DNA of 64,000 nucleotides from JBBROS01 sp965260995 (GTDB taxonomy: Bacteria; Pseudomonadota; Alphaproteobacteria; Acetobacterales; Acetobacteraceae). The stretch covers positions 310,001 to 374,000 of the forward strand of contig CBDHCD010000003.1 of NCBI GenBank assembly GCA_965260995.1, read 5' to 3'. Numbering within the stretch: position 1 is the stretch's first letter; each line of letters begins with the position of its first letter. Below, piece after piece: positions 35,029 through 44,099 of this stretch. The notes under the pieces were generated by a model. That model was not told the origin of the DNA and did not search any database. It worked only from the letters and a program-made list of their open reading frames with translations. The translations under genes were made by a program, and so were the position numbers.

Positions 35029-35891
35029 GCGGTAGTGACGATTTCACCGAAGCAGGACGACTATGGCGGCGAGTTGGACGAAGCCTCTGTAGTTGGGCAG
35101 GAGCTTGTCGTAGCGGGTGGCCACGCGCCTGAACTGCTTCAGCTTGTTGAAGAACCGCTCGGCGAGGTTGCGCTCCCGGTAGAGCGCCTTGTCATGGTCG
35201 CGTGGCGTTTTGCGGTTGGACCGGGGCGGGATGACAGCCTCGGCTCCCATGTCGCCTATGGCATCCCGCAGGTGGTCAGCGTCGTATCCCTTGTCGGCGA
35301 TCACGGCACCGGGCTTGAGGCCGTCCAGCAGTTCGTGGCCGCGCGTGACGTCATGGCGCTGCCCCGGCCCGAACAGCAGGCGCACCGGGTTGCCCAGCGC
35401 GTCGGTGGCGGCGTGTACCTTGGTGCTCAGGCCGCCGCGAGAGCGGCCCAGCCCCTGGGCATCAGGCCCCCCTTGGACCGGCGGGCCCCGGCCGCGTGCT
35501 GGTGGGCGCGCACGACCGTGCTGTCGATCATCAGCCATTCCAGGTCGCTGTCCGCCGCAAGCACGGCCAGGAAGCCGCCCAAGACGTCGCGCTCGACCCA
35601 GCGATAGAAGCGGCGCTTCACGGCCTGGTAATCACCATACCGCTCGGGCAGGTCGCGCCAGCGCGCGCCAGAGCGCGCCATCCACAGCAGCGCATCCACG
35701 AACCGGCGGTTGTCGCAACGCGGCCCACGCTGGCCCTCGCGCCCGCCCGGAACCAGGTCCCGCAAGCGCTCCCACTGGTCGTCGCGCAACGCATCCACCT
35801 CAACGCCCGCCATCGCCAAACCTCGAAATCAGCCTTGAACCACACCCAGCGCCGAACCGGAACCCAGCCGAGCTGAAATCGTCACTACGGC
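35029..35891 (-). mobile_element. IS5-family element B, copy 2, inverted
   Basis: The reverse complement of the 863-bp element at 23225-24087; ends and both translated frames are the same. Its flanks are CTAG on the left (35025-35028) and CTAA on the right (35892-35895), so the shared duplication is CTA. The near-perfect identity points to recent transposition. Confidence 0.9.
35044..35813 (-). CDS. IS5-family transposase made by -1 frameshift (element B, copy 2)
   Basis: The same two-frame transposase as in copy 1: first frame from the ATG at 35813 to about 35427, second in the -1 frame ending at 35044. All catalytic segments (MIDSTVVRAHQ, IADKGYDAD, RNLAERFFNKLKQFRR) and the GGGGGGC slippery heptamer are retained, supporting a functional programmed frameshift. 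It lies opposite in orientation to copy 1, so the two could recombine to invert the 10.9 kb between them. Confidence 0.87.
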
Positions 35892-35929
35892 CTAATCAGA
35901 TCAGTGCCTAGCGGGCGCAGGTGCGACGC

Positions 35930-36145
35930 ACCAGCCGGTCAAAGTAGGAGACGTCATGACATCTTCGGCCTAGGCAGCATTCGCGGCGGCACACCGCCGC
36001 ACAGCACGTAGAAGATCGCCTCAATCATCGTGCGGATTGGTTAGGTGTGCAGCCGTCCAACTGTCGAAGGTGGAGGCAGGAGCGGCTCCAACATCGCCCA
36101 TTCGGCATTTGTCAGGTCTCTGGTGAAGCGCAGATCGTCGTAGCT
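35930..36145 (-). pseudogene. IS5-family transposase N-terminal remnant
   Basis: On the minus strand the sequence reads DLTNAEWAMLEPLLPPPSTVGR, a TAA stop, then IRTMIEAIFYVLCGGVPPRMLPR, the standard N-terminal domain of IS5-type transposases. The rest of the gene is absent; the next intact sequence to the left is the element B copy. It is a truncated, nonsense-containing fossil from a different IS5 lineage than elements A and B. Confidence 0.7.
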
Positions 36146-36441
36146 ATGCTGCGCGCGTGTGATCGGGGTCACATGAAGGCCGTTCATCCATTCAGCCTTG
36201 GCAGCTCGTTGAAAACACATTTTGCCCGGCCATCCAGCTCCCGGTCCAACGTCGTTCAGAAATGAGATTGAGTCAAAAAAATAGTGGTGCCGCAGGACGA
36301 TTCTGGACGGGATCGTCACCTTTATGGAGTCTATTCACTGCACGTTATCCACAACATTTTGTGCTGGAAAACTGAATTGAGACTACCCATAGCGTCATTC
36401 ACCCTCTACGCTTCTCCCTGACACGTTGTGGAGACATCATC
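36146..36441. other. AT-rich upstream region of gcrA
   Basis: About 300 bases with rising AT content toward gcrA. It presumably contains the gcrA promoter. I see no further gene. Confidence 0.35.
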
Positions 36442-36915
36442 ATGGAATGGAATGAGGAAACGATCGCGCAACTCCGCACGCTATGGGAAGAAGGGCACTC
36501 AACTGCGCAAATCGGTCGTCGCCTTAATACGACCAAAAATGCTGTAGTTGGAAAAGCGCATCGGCTCCGCCTCGCAGCGCGCCCGTCTCCGATTAATCTA
36601 GGACAGTCACGAACAAAAATCACGGAACTTGTACACACGCAATCAGCAAACAAAGCAAGCTTGTCATCATTTGTCGTAAAAATGGAAGTCTCCAGTTCAT
36701 TTGCAAATATCTCAAACAACAATTCAGTAAAACCAAAAAACGATGTAGTTTCTGTAGATAGTCACAAACGTGTTTGTTGCTGGCCTCTTGGTGAGCCGGG
36801 GACTAAAAGCTTTCGTTTTTGTGACGTCGCTGTTGAGGCGGGAAAGCCGTACTGTCCTGAGCATGTTTCTATAGCTTATGTCAAAGTTCGTGAGCGAAGG
36901 ATCAGCGCCGCTTAG
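36442..36915 (+). CDS. gcrA: GcrA cell-cycle regulator
   Basis: A 157-residue GcrA-family protein. The N-terminal helix-turn-helix, WNEETIAQLRTLWEEGHSTAQIGRRLN, and NAVVGKAHRLRL are close to the family consensus. The C-terminal cysteine module (CCWPLGEPG, FRFCDVAVEAGKPYCPEH) matches the region that contacts RNA polymerase sigma70 or binds metal. In Caulobacter-type bacteria GcrA activates genes with methylated GANTC sites together with CcrM. The linker of about 60 residues is Ser/Asn/Lys-rich and the whole gene is strikingly AT-rich compared with the neighbourhood. It is flanked by IS remnants on both sides. It could be the sole GcrA or an acquired paralogue; the window cannot tell. Confidence 0.88.
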   Translation: MEWNEETIAQLRTLWEEGHSTAQIGRRLNTTKNAVVGKAHRLRLAARPSPINLGQSRTKITELVHTQSANKASLSSFVVKMEVSSSFANISNNNSVKPKNDVVSVDSHKRVCCWPLGEPGTKSFRFCDVAVEAGKPYCPEHVSIAYVKVRERRISAA

Positions 36916-37179
36916 ACTATTCTATCCACCGCCGTGGCGGAGGATGGCTGGTGGGTGCCGCGTGCGCTGCTGACGGGGTTTACGGATCGGGCGTCACGGC
37001 CAGCCGCCCTCACCATCCGGAGCGCCACGCGGCCATCGCCGAGGACGCGGTCGCGCCGTTCGCCCTGCCAAGCTTCGGCCTCACGGAAGCGACCGCCTTC
37101 AATGGCAGGCACTTTGGCCTGAGCGGCATGGTATTGCTCGCGCGGGCCGAACGCTGCCTAGTCCGGCCAAGGCGCTCGC
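36916..37179. other. unassigned stretch after gcrA
   Basis: About 260 GC-rich bases between gcrA and the IS1380 remnant. Open frames exist but their translations are Arg/Ala-rich and unlike any family I know; part may be the eroded N-terminus of the same transposase. Confidence 0.3.
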
Positions 37180-37690
37180 CACTTCGAGCGCCGGCCCTCG
37201 CGATCCCGCCCGCATCGCCACCCGCTGCCCGGCATCCGCCGCCGCAGGCTCGCCATCGCTCGTGAAGACGCCGACGCCCTCGACCATCTGCGCAGCGACC
37301 TGCCGCCCAGGCTCACCCGTAGCCGTTCGCCCGGCAGCGGCTGTAACCTGTGCTCGCGGCCCGTAACCTGTGCTCGCAGCCCAGGGCGTCGCGGTGGGAG
37401 AACGCCCCCAGGTTGCGCGAAGTGATCGGCTTGATGCGCGTGATGGCCGAGGTCTGCCGAGCCACCCACGGCAGTGATGCTCGGCATCGACGACATCTTG
37501 GACGCGGCGCACGGCCCTCAGCAGCTTGGCTGATGCTGACGGCGCGCGATGCTCGCCCTCGCTCCCACTCGCCGACGCACGGCCAGCTCGCTACCCCATG
37601 CCCCTGGCTGCCCATACCACGATGGAACAGGCGACATGCCAACCCGCGGTCGCAGCTCAGGACACATCGAGACGCCTGTCCCCGTGAATG
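37180..37690 (+). pseudogene. eroded IS1380-family transposase
   Basis: Fragments appear in the right order over three frames: RDPARI, then REDADALDHLRSDLPPRL, NLCSQP-x(3)-SRWENAPRLREVIGLM, LGIDDILDAAHGPQQL with the first catalytic acidic residues, and a YHDGTGDMPTRG-like piece. These match the core of IS1380 transposases (compare the intact one at 44961-46310: YEDGNDADQLRTDP, CSQPTISRLENLPG, LDVDDTFDAVHGGQQM). Frameshifts, a nonsense codon after HGPQQLG and a 20-bp tandem duplication at 37343-37382 inactivate it; the C-terminal half is missing. Confidence 0.75.
37343..37382 (+). repeat. 20-bp tandem duplication
   Basis: Two adjacent 20-base units (GTAACCTGTGCTCGCRGCCC, one mismatch) at 37343-37362 and 37363-37382 lie exactly where the dead IS1380 gene encodes NLCSQP. 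The extra 20 bases shift the frame. Confidence 0.85.
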
Positions 37691-37695
37691 GGATG

Positions 37696-37721
37696 GGTTA
37701 GGCGCATGAATGCGCCTAACC
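37696..37721 (-). terminator. near-perfect palindromic hairpin downstream of the protease gene
   Basis: A 12-bp perfect stem (GGTTAGGCGCAT and its complement) with a two-base centre lies about 76 bases beyond the stop of the DegP-type gene. A second palindrome, AAACCGGTTT, lies close by near 37729-37738. The hairpin is strong but lacks a T run on the minus strand; a terminator role is inferred. Confidence 0.45.
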
Positions 37722-37797
37722 AAGCTGAAACCGGTTTAAGTTGTTGGTTTGACGAACATCACATCGGATTATGTAGGCTCACTCAACCCGAAATGCT

Positions 37798-39258
37798 CTA
37801 ACCTTGAGCACTGGGCGACACCGCTACGAAACGGGCTTGCCCGTCGCGCAACACGCGCAGCGCCACATCCTTGCCATCGCGAGTCGCGTTATGAATGGCC
37901 TGAACGGCTTCGCTCGGCGTGCTGATCGTTTTGGTGCCGATGTCGACCACCACGTCGCCCTCGCGCAACCCGGCCATCGCCGCCGGGGACCCAGGCTGTA
38001 CGCTCGCGACCACTACACCATTTTGGTTGGCCGACAATTCAAGTTGCTCACGCAATCCCGGCGACAATGGCGCCAGCGCGACGCCGATGCGGCCTTTATC
38101 TGGCTGCGAGTCGCCTGCGGCACCGGCCGTCAGCTTATCGTTCGGCAGCGTGCCGATGGTCACATCGGCGGTCTTCTGGTCCCCGTCGCGCATGAAACCG
38201 ATCTTAGCGCTGTTGCCTGGCTTGATTTCGGACACTTTCAGCGCCAGCTCATGTGGATTGTCGATCGCTTCGCCGTCCAGCGAGCGCAACACATCGCCGG
38301 GTTGCAAACCGGCCTTGGTCGCTGGGCTGTCGGGCGTGACCCCTGCCACCAGCGCGCCCCTCAAATTGTCCTTGAGGCCGAGGCTCTGCGCGATGCCGGC
38401 CGTGACCGCCTGCGTTTCCACGCCCAGGAACCCGCGCGTCACCTGTCCAGCCGTGCGCAACTGACCGACCACATCCTTGACCAAGCTGCTCGGGATGGCG
38501 AACCCGATGCCAACGCTGCCGCCGGTGGGGGACAGGATGGCCGTGTTGACGCCCACCACCTTGCCGTCCTGCGTGAACAGCGGCCCGCCCGAGTTGCCCT
38601 GGTTAATCGCCGCGTCCACCTGCAGGAATGCGTCATATGGCCCGGCCCCGATGTCGCGGCCCAGCGCCGAGACGATGCCCGCCGTCACGGTGCCGCCCAG
38701 CCCGAACGGATTGCCGACCGCGACCACCCACTGCCCCGGCCGTACCTGGTCAGAGTCGCCCAGCGTCAGAGCCGGCAGCTTATGGCCCGCCTCTACCTTG
38801 ATCACCGCGAGATCGGTGCGCGGATCACGGCCGAGCACCTTGGCCGGCAGCTCGGTGCCGTCGTTCAAGGTGACGCTGACCTTGTCGGCGTCCTTCACCA
38901 CGTGATTGTTGGTCACGACGGTGCCGTCCGGGTCAATGACGAAGCCCGAAGCCCGACCTTCACGCACCTGCCGCGGCCCCTGCCGGCCCGGACCGAAACC
39001 CATCATCATCGGCCTCTCAGACGCATGTTCCCGCACGTTGATGGAAACGACGGCCGGGCTGACCTGCGTCGCCAGGCCGGAGAAGTCCGGCAACGGATGC
39101 GCAACCCCAGATGGTTGGATCGTGCCCGGCGTGGCGGCAATAGCGTCCTCGGCATGTGCGCCGGTGACGGTCCAGGCACCAAGGCCTCCGAGTGCGGTGC
39201 CGCCCAGCAGCACGGCGACCAGCCCGGCTCGTGCAGCGCTTGGAATACGGTTCAACAT
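37798..39258 (-). CDS. degP: periplasmic serine protease, DegP/MucD family
   Basis: A 486-residue HtrA protease/chaperone exported by a signal peptide (first about 36 residues, cleavage near AHAED). The catalytic triad is His119 (VVTNNHVV), Asp149 (RTDLAVIK) and Ser223 (GNSGGP). Two PDZ domains follow (GFLGVETQAV onward near 275, and GRIGVALAPLSPGLREQL onward near 385). It degrades or refolds damaged envelope proteins. Two-PDZ architecture and length match DegP/MucD. The upstream region runs to tRNA-Thr 145 bases away; I see no clear heat-shock promoter by eye. Confidence 0.94.
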   Translation of the reverse strand: MLNRIPSAARAGLVAVLLGGTALGGLGAWTVTGAHAEDAIAATPGTIQPSGVAHPLPDFSGLATQVSPAVVSINVREHASERPMMMGFGPGRQGPRQVREGRASGFVIDPDGTVVTNNHVVKDADKVSVTLNDGTELPAKVLGRDPRTDLAVIKVEAGHKLPALTLGDSDQVRPGQWVVAVGNPFGLGGTVTAGIVSALGRDIGAGPYDAFLQVDAAINQGNSGGPLFTQDGKVVGVNTAILSPTGGSVGIGFAIPSSLVKDVVGQLRTAGQVTRGFLGVETQAVTAGIAQSLGLKDNLRGALVAGVTPDSPATKAGLQPGDVLRSLDGEAIDNPHELALKVSEIKPGNSAKIGFMRDGDQKTADVTIGTLPNDKLTAGAAGDSQPDKGRIGVALAPLSPGLREQLELSANQNGVVVASVQPGSPAAMAGLREGDVVVDIGTKTISTPSEAVQAIHNATRDGKDVALRVLRDGQARFVAVSPSAQG

Positions 39259-39402
39259 CTTGCTTGTTCCTCAATGCATGTGACGAGGCCAGATCGGCCA
39301 TCGCATGAGGGACAAAGTGAGATAAGGTGCGTTACGCCACTCTTTCGGGACCATGACGACCGCTTCATGACCTCGACGACATGCCGCCGCCATGTGAGGC
39401 GA

Positions 39403-39475
<73 letters not shown>

Positions 39476-39534
39476 CTTGGCTCGCCCCTAGCATGAAACG
39501 AAACCATCTGGCGACAGGGGATCAACGCCTATGC

Positions 39535-40374
39535 TCACTGAATAAATTCCAACCGCAACCCGCCCGCCTGCGACGGTGGCACGACGATGCGAAACGGCAT
39601 GTCGCTGCGGAACTCGATCCCGCCCGCCTCCAGCGCCGCTCGCACCGCATCGACCGAGGCCGTGCAAAGGGTCAACTCCACCATCGCGTCCGCTCGCCCC
39701 GCCAGCGCCTCCGCCACCTCCGGGTCATGTGTCGCCAACCGTTCGGACGACGTGATCGCGATCCATGCCAGCCCGGCTACGAGGAACGCTCCTGTCGGCC
39801 CCTCCAGCAGCGCCTCGGCTCCGAACACTCGCCGCATCAGCCCGACGCACGCCTCCACGTCCCGCACCGCGAGCGTCACTCCCTTAATGCCTGTCACTCG
39901 GTTCGGGTGCCGCCGCCACGGCTCGTGCCACACCAGCTCCGGCGCCAAATGGTGGCAGAAGAACATCCGCCCCGCCGGCAACGCTCCCGCCTCCATTCGC
40001 ACCGTTCGGAACGCCGCCTCCGCGTGCCGCCCATCGCCCATATCCACCGGGCGCGAGAACGCCTGCGGCGGCAGCACCGGCGCCTCGGCCGCTTGCAACG
40101 TGGCGTGCAGCCCGTCGCTGTCCATTGTCTTGAACACGATCCCGTTCAGCCCGGCCGGCCAGTCCAGCACGTCAGTGCGCTGCGCCTCGCCCAGCACACC
40201 GAGCAGTTCGATGTAGTCGTTGCCGAGGATCATTAAGTTGTTGCTCGACCCGAGCGTGTGGTGCCCCCGCGGCGTGACCTGGAAGCCGAGCCGCGCCCAC
40301 AGTGCCGCGGCCTCATCCAGCCTGTCGCGCGCGTTGACGACGACGTGGTCGATCAGCGGCATCGGCAACGTCAT
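39535..40374 (-). CDS. glyoxalase-like domain (VOC) protein
   Basis: A 279-residue protein with the glyoxalase_3-like layout: IDHVVVNARDRLDEAAALWARLGFQVTPRGHHTLGSSNNL at the start (shown only in part as DHVVVNARD and GSSNNLMIL), GNDYIELLGV, FFCHHLAPELVWHEPW and a second half KGVTLAVRDVEACVGLMRRVFG. Candidate metal ligands are the first His, the Glu in YIEL and the histidines of FFCHHL. Members are of unknown substrate. It is a stand-alone minus-strand gene, with 178 bases to the divergent sdh operon. Confidence 0.8.
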   Translation of the reverse strand: MTLPMPLIDHVVVNARDRLDEAAALWARLGFQVTPRGHHTLGSSNNLMILGNDYIELLGVLGEAQRTDVLDWPAGLNGIVFKTMDSDGLHATLQAAEAPVLPPQAFSRPVDMGDGRHAEAAFRTVRMEAGALPAGRMFFCHHLAPELVWHEPWRRHPNRVTGIKGVTLAVRDVEACVGLMRRVFGAEALLEGPTGAFLVAGLAWIAITSSERLATHDPEVAEALAGRADAMVELTLCTASVDAVRAALEAGGIEFRSDMPFRIVVPPSQAGGLRLEFIQ

Positions 40375-40552
40375 GCGGCCGGCCTACGGTGCTGCGCGTT
40401 GATGTGCCGCATGATCGCCTGTCCTCGCTCAAAAGCCATTCTCAGCCGCGCCCCGTTCCGATTCCGTGCCAAAATGCCCGCACGATGCGGTGCCGTTGCA
40501 GTCTCGTTGACCCAACCCACCTCAACGGATACGACAACCTGAACCGTTTGTA

Positions 40553-41026
40553 ATGTCTAGGCCGGAGCTGTTCGATGGTCGCGCCGCGATGAAGGAAATT
40601 CCTGATCCTCTGTTGGTGGCGCGCACCACCGACGGCCGTTTGGTCACACGTCCTCTCTCACCTCACTTGCAGGTGTATCGGCCGCAGATGACCTCGGTGC
40701 TGTCGATTATGAACCGCGTGACCGGCATCGTGACATCCATCGGGACGCTGCTCCTGGTCTGGTGGCTGGTCGCCGCCGCCAGCGGCCCGCAGGCGTTCGG
40801 CCACGTGCAGGCGTTCATCGCCTCGCCCATCGGCTTGTTCATGCTGTTCGGCTGGACAGCATCCCTGTTCTACCACCTGTTCGGTGGCCTACGGCACCTG
40901 GCCTGGGATGCCGGCTGGGGCTTTGACCTGGACAGCACGTATATGAGCGGCTGGGCCGCAATCATTGCCACAGTCGTTTGCACCATCTTGGTCTGGGCGG
41001 CCGGCCTCATCATTTTACAGGATTGA
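40553..41026 (+). CDS. sdhC: succinate dehydrogenase cytochrome b556 subunit
   Basis: A 157-residue membrane anchor of complex II. RPLSPHLQVYRPQMTSVLSIMNRVTG is the SdhC signature region (heme and quinone-site residues Ser and Arg), followed by three hydrophobic segments and the heme-ligand region LFYHLFGGLRHLAWD. The ATG at 40553 is used here; an ATG at 40589 would give a 145-residue protein with an N-terminus closer to typical lengths. First gene of the sdhCDAB operon; sdhD begins 5 bases after its stop. Confidence 0.92.
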   Translation: MSRPELFDGRAAMKEIPDPLLVARTTDGRLVTRPLSPHLQVYRPQMTSVLSIMNRVTGIVTSIGTLLLVWWLVAAASGPQAFGHVQAFIASPIGLFMLFGWTASLFYHLFGGLRHLAWDAGWGFDLDSTYMSGWAAIIATVVCTILVWAAGLIILQD

Positions 41027-41031
41027 GCGCC

Positions 41032-41436
41032 ATGCCGGACAATGTCGCGATCCGCGTCCGCCGCAGCCACTTGGGCCGTGTTCGTGGCACTGGTTCGGCC
41101 AAAGCGGGCGTGCACCACTGGTATGCGGAGCGCGTGACGGCTATCGCCCTGGTGCCGCTCACAGTTTGGTTCGTGTTCGGCATGCTCGCACTCGTCGGAG
41201 CGCCGCGCGAGGCGGTGGTGGATTGGGTTGGGCGTCCTTGGAACACTGCGCTCTTGCTCGCCCTCGTTATCATGACATTCCACCACTTGCATCTCGGCGT
41301 TCAGGTGATTTTGGAAGACTACGTTCATACCAATTCGAGGTGGGTGGTAAGCCTGAGCATCATGGCGGTCAGGGCCATATGTGGTGTGCTAGGCCTGCTG
41401 GCCGGCGTGGCGGTGCTGAAGATGGCGCTGTCCTGA
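41032..41436 (+). CDS. sdhD: succinate dehydrogenase hydrophobic membrane anchor subunit
   Basis: A 134-residue membrane protein starting at the ATG at 41032, five bases after sdhC. It contains GSAKAGVHHWYAERVTAIAL, the SdhD opening, three transmembrane stretches and the heme-side motif HHLHLGVQVILEDYVH. It anchors the catalytic subunits and shares heme b and the ubiquinone site with SdhC. An upstream frame extension overlaps sdhC and is not needed. Confidence 0.92.
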   Translation: MPDNVAIRVRRSHLGRVRGTGSAKAGVHHWYAERVTAIALVPLTVWFVFGMLALVGAPREAVVDWVGRPWNTALLLALVIMTFHHLHLGVQVILEDYVHTNSRWVVSLSIMAVRAICGVLGLLAGVAVLKMALS

Positions 41437-41459
41437 ACATTGACGGTTCGAGGCAACTG

Positions 41460-43271
41460 ATGAACGCAATTTCCAATCCGGCCGGCCGAGCCTACAACGT
41501 CATCGACCATACCTATGATGTCATCGTCGTCGGCGCCGGTGGCGCGGGCCTGCGCGCGACACTCGGTATGGGCGCGGCGGGCCTCCGTACTGCCTGCATC
41601 ACTAAGGTGTTTCCTACTCGCAGCCATACCGTCGCCGCACAAGGCGGCATTGGCGCCGCCTTGGGCAACATGGGCGAGGATGACTGGCGCTGGCACATGT
41701 ACGACACCGTCAAGGGATCGGATTGGCTCGGCGACCAGGACGCCATCGAGTATATGTGCCGCGAGGCCATCCCTGCTGTCTATGAACTGGAGCACTACGG
41801 CGTCCCGTTCAGCCGCACCGAAGACGGACGCATCTACCAGCGTCCCTTCGGTGGCCATATGACAGACTACGGCAAAACCCCGGCCATGCGCGCCTGCGCC
41901 GCCGCCGACCGCACCGGTCACGCCATCCTGCACACACTGTATCAGCAAAGCCTGAAGCACGAAGTCGAGTTCTTCGTCGAATACATCGCCCTCGACCTCA
42001 TCATGGATGAGGAAGGAGCGTGTCGCGGCGTCATGGCCTGGTCGCTCGATGATGGCTCGATCCACCGCTTCCGCGCCCAATCCGTCGTGCTCGCCACCGG
42101 TGGTTACGGCCGCGCCTACTTCAGTTGCACGAGCGCCCACACCTGCACCGGCGACGGCAACGGCATGGCTATCCGCGCCGGTATTCCAATGCAGGACATG
42201 GAGTTCGTCCAGTTTCATCCGACAGGCATCTATGGTTCCGGCTGCCTCATCACCGAGGGTAGCCGCGGCGAGGGTGGTTACCTGACCAACGCCGAGGGCG
42301 AGCGCTTCATGGAGCGTTACGCCCCCACCGCCAAAGATCTCGCTAGTCGCGACGTGGTCAGCCGCAGCATGACCTTGGAGATTAACGCCGGCCGCGGTGT
42401 CGGCCCCAACAAGGACCATATTTTCCTGCACCTCGAACACCTTGGTGCCGAGTTGCTGCATGAACGCCTACCCGGCATCAGCGAGACTGCTAAAGTATTC
42501 GCTGGCGTGGACGTGACCAAGGAGCCGATCCCTGTCCTGCCAACCGTTCATTATAACATGGGCGGCATTCCGACCAACTACCGCACCGAAGTCCTGCGCC
42601 CAACGGCCAAGGAGCCCGACGCTGTCGTCCCCGGCCTCATGGCCGTCGGTGAGGCCGCCTGCGTCTCCGTTCACGGCGCCAACCGTCTCGGCACCAACTC
42701 CCTGCTCGACCTCGTAGTCTTCGGCCGCGCCGCCGCCCATCGCGTTGCTGAGATCATCAAACCTGGTGCGAGCCAAGCCCCATTGCCAGCCAACGCTGGC
42801 GATAACGCCCTTGCCCGTTTCGATCGCGCCCGCCATGCCAGCGGCGGCACCAGCGTCGCGGCTATGCGCGGCGAACTGCAGAAAGTGATGCAGCAGCACG
42901 CCGCCGTTTACCGAAACAGTGAAAGCCTCAAAGAGGGTGTCCAGAAGATGGACAAGCTCTGGACCGGTCTCGATGACATGCGCGTGGCCGATCGTAGCCT
43001 GATTTGGAACAGCGACTTGGTCGAAGCACTCGAATTCGACAATTTGATGGGCAACGCCATGACGACAATGGCGTCCGCCAACAACCGCCAGGAGAGCCGC
43101 GGCGCTCACGCCCACGATGACTTCCCCGAGCGGGACGACGACAACTGGATGAAGCATACCTTGGCCTGGTGCGACGACAAGGGCCACGTCGATTTTGGCT
43201 ATCGCGATATCAGGATGCAGACCTTAACCAATGAGGTCAGCGTCTTTCCGCCCAAGAAGCGGGTCTATTAG
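41460..43271 (+). CDS. sdhA: succinate dehydrogenase flavoprotein subunit
   Basis: A 603-residue flavoprotein that oxidises succinate to fumarate. The FAD-binding start is YDVIVVGAGGAGLRA, and His56 in SHTVAAQGGIGAALGN is the covalent FAD attachment site. Active-site segments include GGHMTDYGKTPAMRAC, FVQFHPTGIYGSGCLITEG, YAPTAKDLASRDVVSR and HYNMGGIPTN. I chose the ATG at 41460, 23 bases after sdhD; the frame is open upstream but that part is a shadow of sdhC and sdhD. Complete and intact. Confidence 0.97.
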   Translation: MNAISNPAGRAYNVIDHTYDVIVVGAGGAGLRATLGMGAAGLRTACITKVFPTRSHTVAAQGGIGAALGNMGEDDWRWHMYDTVKGSDWLGDQDAIEYMCREAIPAVYELEHYGVPFSRTEDGRIYQRPFGGHMTDYGKTPAMRACAAADRTGHAILHTLYQQSLKHEVEFFVEYIALDLIMDEEGACRGVMAWSLDDGSIHRFRAQSVVLATGGYGRAYFSCTSAHTCTGDGNGMAIRAGIPMQDMEFVQFHPTGIYGSGCLITEGSRGEGGYLTNAEGERFMERYAPTAKDLASRDVVSRSMTLEINAGRGVGPNKDHIFLHLEHLGAELLHERLPGISETAKVFAGVDVTKEPIPVLPTVHYNMGGIPTNYRTEVLRPTAKEPDAVVPGLMAVGEAACVSVHGANRLGTNSLLDLVVFGRAAAHRVAEIIKPGASQAPLPANAGDNALARFDRARHASGGTSVAAMRGELQKVMQQHAAVYRNSESLKEGVQKMDKLWTGLDDMRVADRSLIWNSDLVEALEFDNLMGNAMTTMASANNRQESRGAHAHDDFPERDDDNWMKHTLAWCDDKGHVDFGYRDIRMQTLTNEVSVFPPKKRVY

Positions 43272-43284
43272 GAAGCAGCAGCAC

Positions 43285-44067
43285 ATGGCAACCTTCACTT
43301 TGCCCAAGAATAGCCGCATCGGCACGGGCAAGTCCGTTCGCGCGCCGAAGGGCGCCACTCGGACCAAGACGTTCAACATCTACCGTTGGAACCCCGATGA
43401 CGGTCAGAACCCTCGCGTCGACAGCTTCGAGCTAGACCTCGACCAGGTCGGCCCGATGGTGCTCGACGCCCTAATCTACATTAAGAACGAGCTTGACCCG
43501 ACTCTCACCTTCCGCCGCTCCTGCCGCGAGGGCATTTGTGGCAGTTGCTCTATGAACATCGACGGCGGCAACACCCTTGCCTGCCTCAAGGGCCATGCTG
43601 ACGTGGATGGCGACGTCCGAATTTACCCCCTGCCGCACATGGCCGTGGTCAAGGATCTCGTTCCCGACCTTAGCCAGGCTTACGCCCAACTTCGCAGCGT
43701 TGAGCCGTGGCTCAAGGCCGATACTCTTCCTCCACCCGATGCCGAGCGGCTGCAGAGCAAGGAGGAGCGCGCCAAGCTCGACGGCCTATGGGAGTGTATC
43801 CTCTGCTTCTGCTGCACCACCTCCTGTCCGAGCTACTGGTGGAACAGCGAACGCTACCTCGGCCCGGCCGTGTTGCTGCAAGCCTATCGCTGGATTGCTG
43901 ACAGCCGCGACGAGTCGACTGGTGACCGCCTCGACGCGCTTGAGGATCCGTTCAAGCTTTACCGTTGCCATACGATCATGAACTGTACCAAAACTTGTCC
44001 AAAAGGCCTTAATCCCGCCAAAGCGATCGGCGAGATCAAGCAACTTCTCGTCGAACGGAAAGGCTGA
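43285..44067 (+). CDS. sdhB: succinate dehydrogenase iron-sulfur subunit
   Basis: A 260-residue iron-sulfur protein linking SdhA to ubiquinone. The [2Fe-2S] site is SCREGICGSCSMNIDG with a later CLKGH; the [4Fe-4S] motif is CILCFCCTTSCP; the [3Fe-4S] motif is CHTIMNCTKTCPKGLNP. It starts at the ATG at 43285, 13 bases after sdhA, with a GGAAG site upstream. Last gene of the operon; a phosphatase gene follows 32 bases later. Confidence 0.96.
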   Translation: MATFTLPKNSRIGTGKSVRAPKGATRTKTFNIYRWNPDDGQNPRVDSFELDLDQVGPMVLDALIYIKNELDPTLTFRRSCREGICGSCSMNIDGGNTLACLKGHADVDGDVRIYPLPHMAVVKDLVPDLSQAYAQLRSVEPWLKADTLPPPDAERLQSKEERAKLDGLWECILCFCCTTSCPSYWWNSERYLGPAVLLQAYRWIADSRDESTGDRLDALEDPFKLYRCHTIMNCTKTCPKGLNPAKAIGEIKQLLVERKG

Positions 44068-44099
44068 CATCCCTCGGTCTGTGGGAACAGCCGCTTGTC

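Noticed and set aside
40965..41459. upstream extension of the sdhA reading frame
   Set aside because: It overlaps sdhC and sdhD out of frame; sdhA relatives begin just before YDVIVVGAGGAG.
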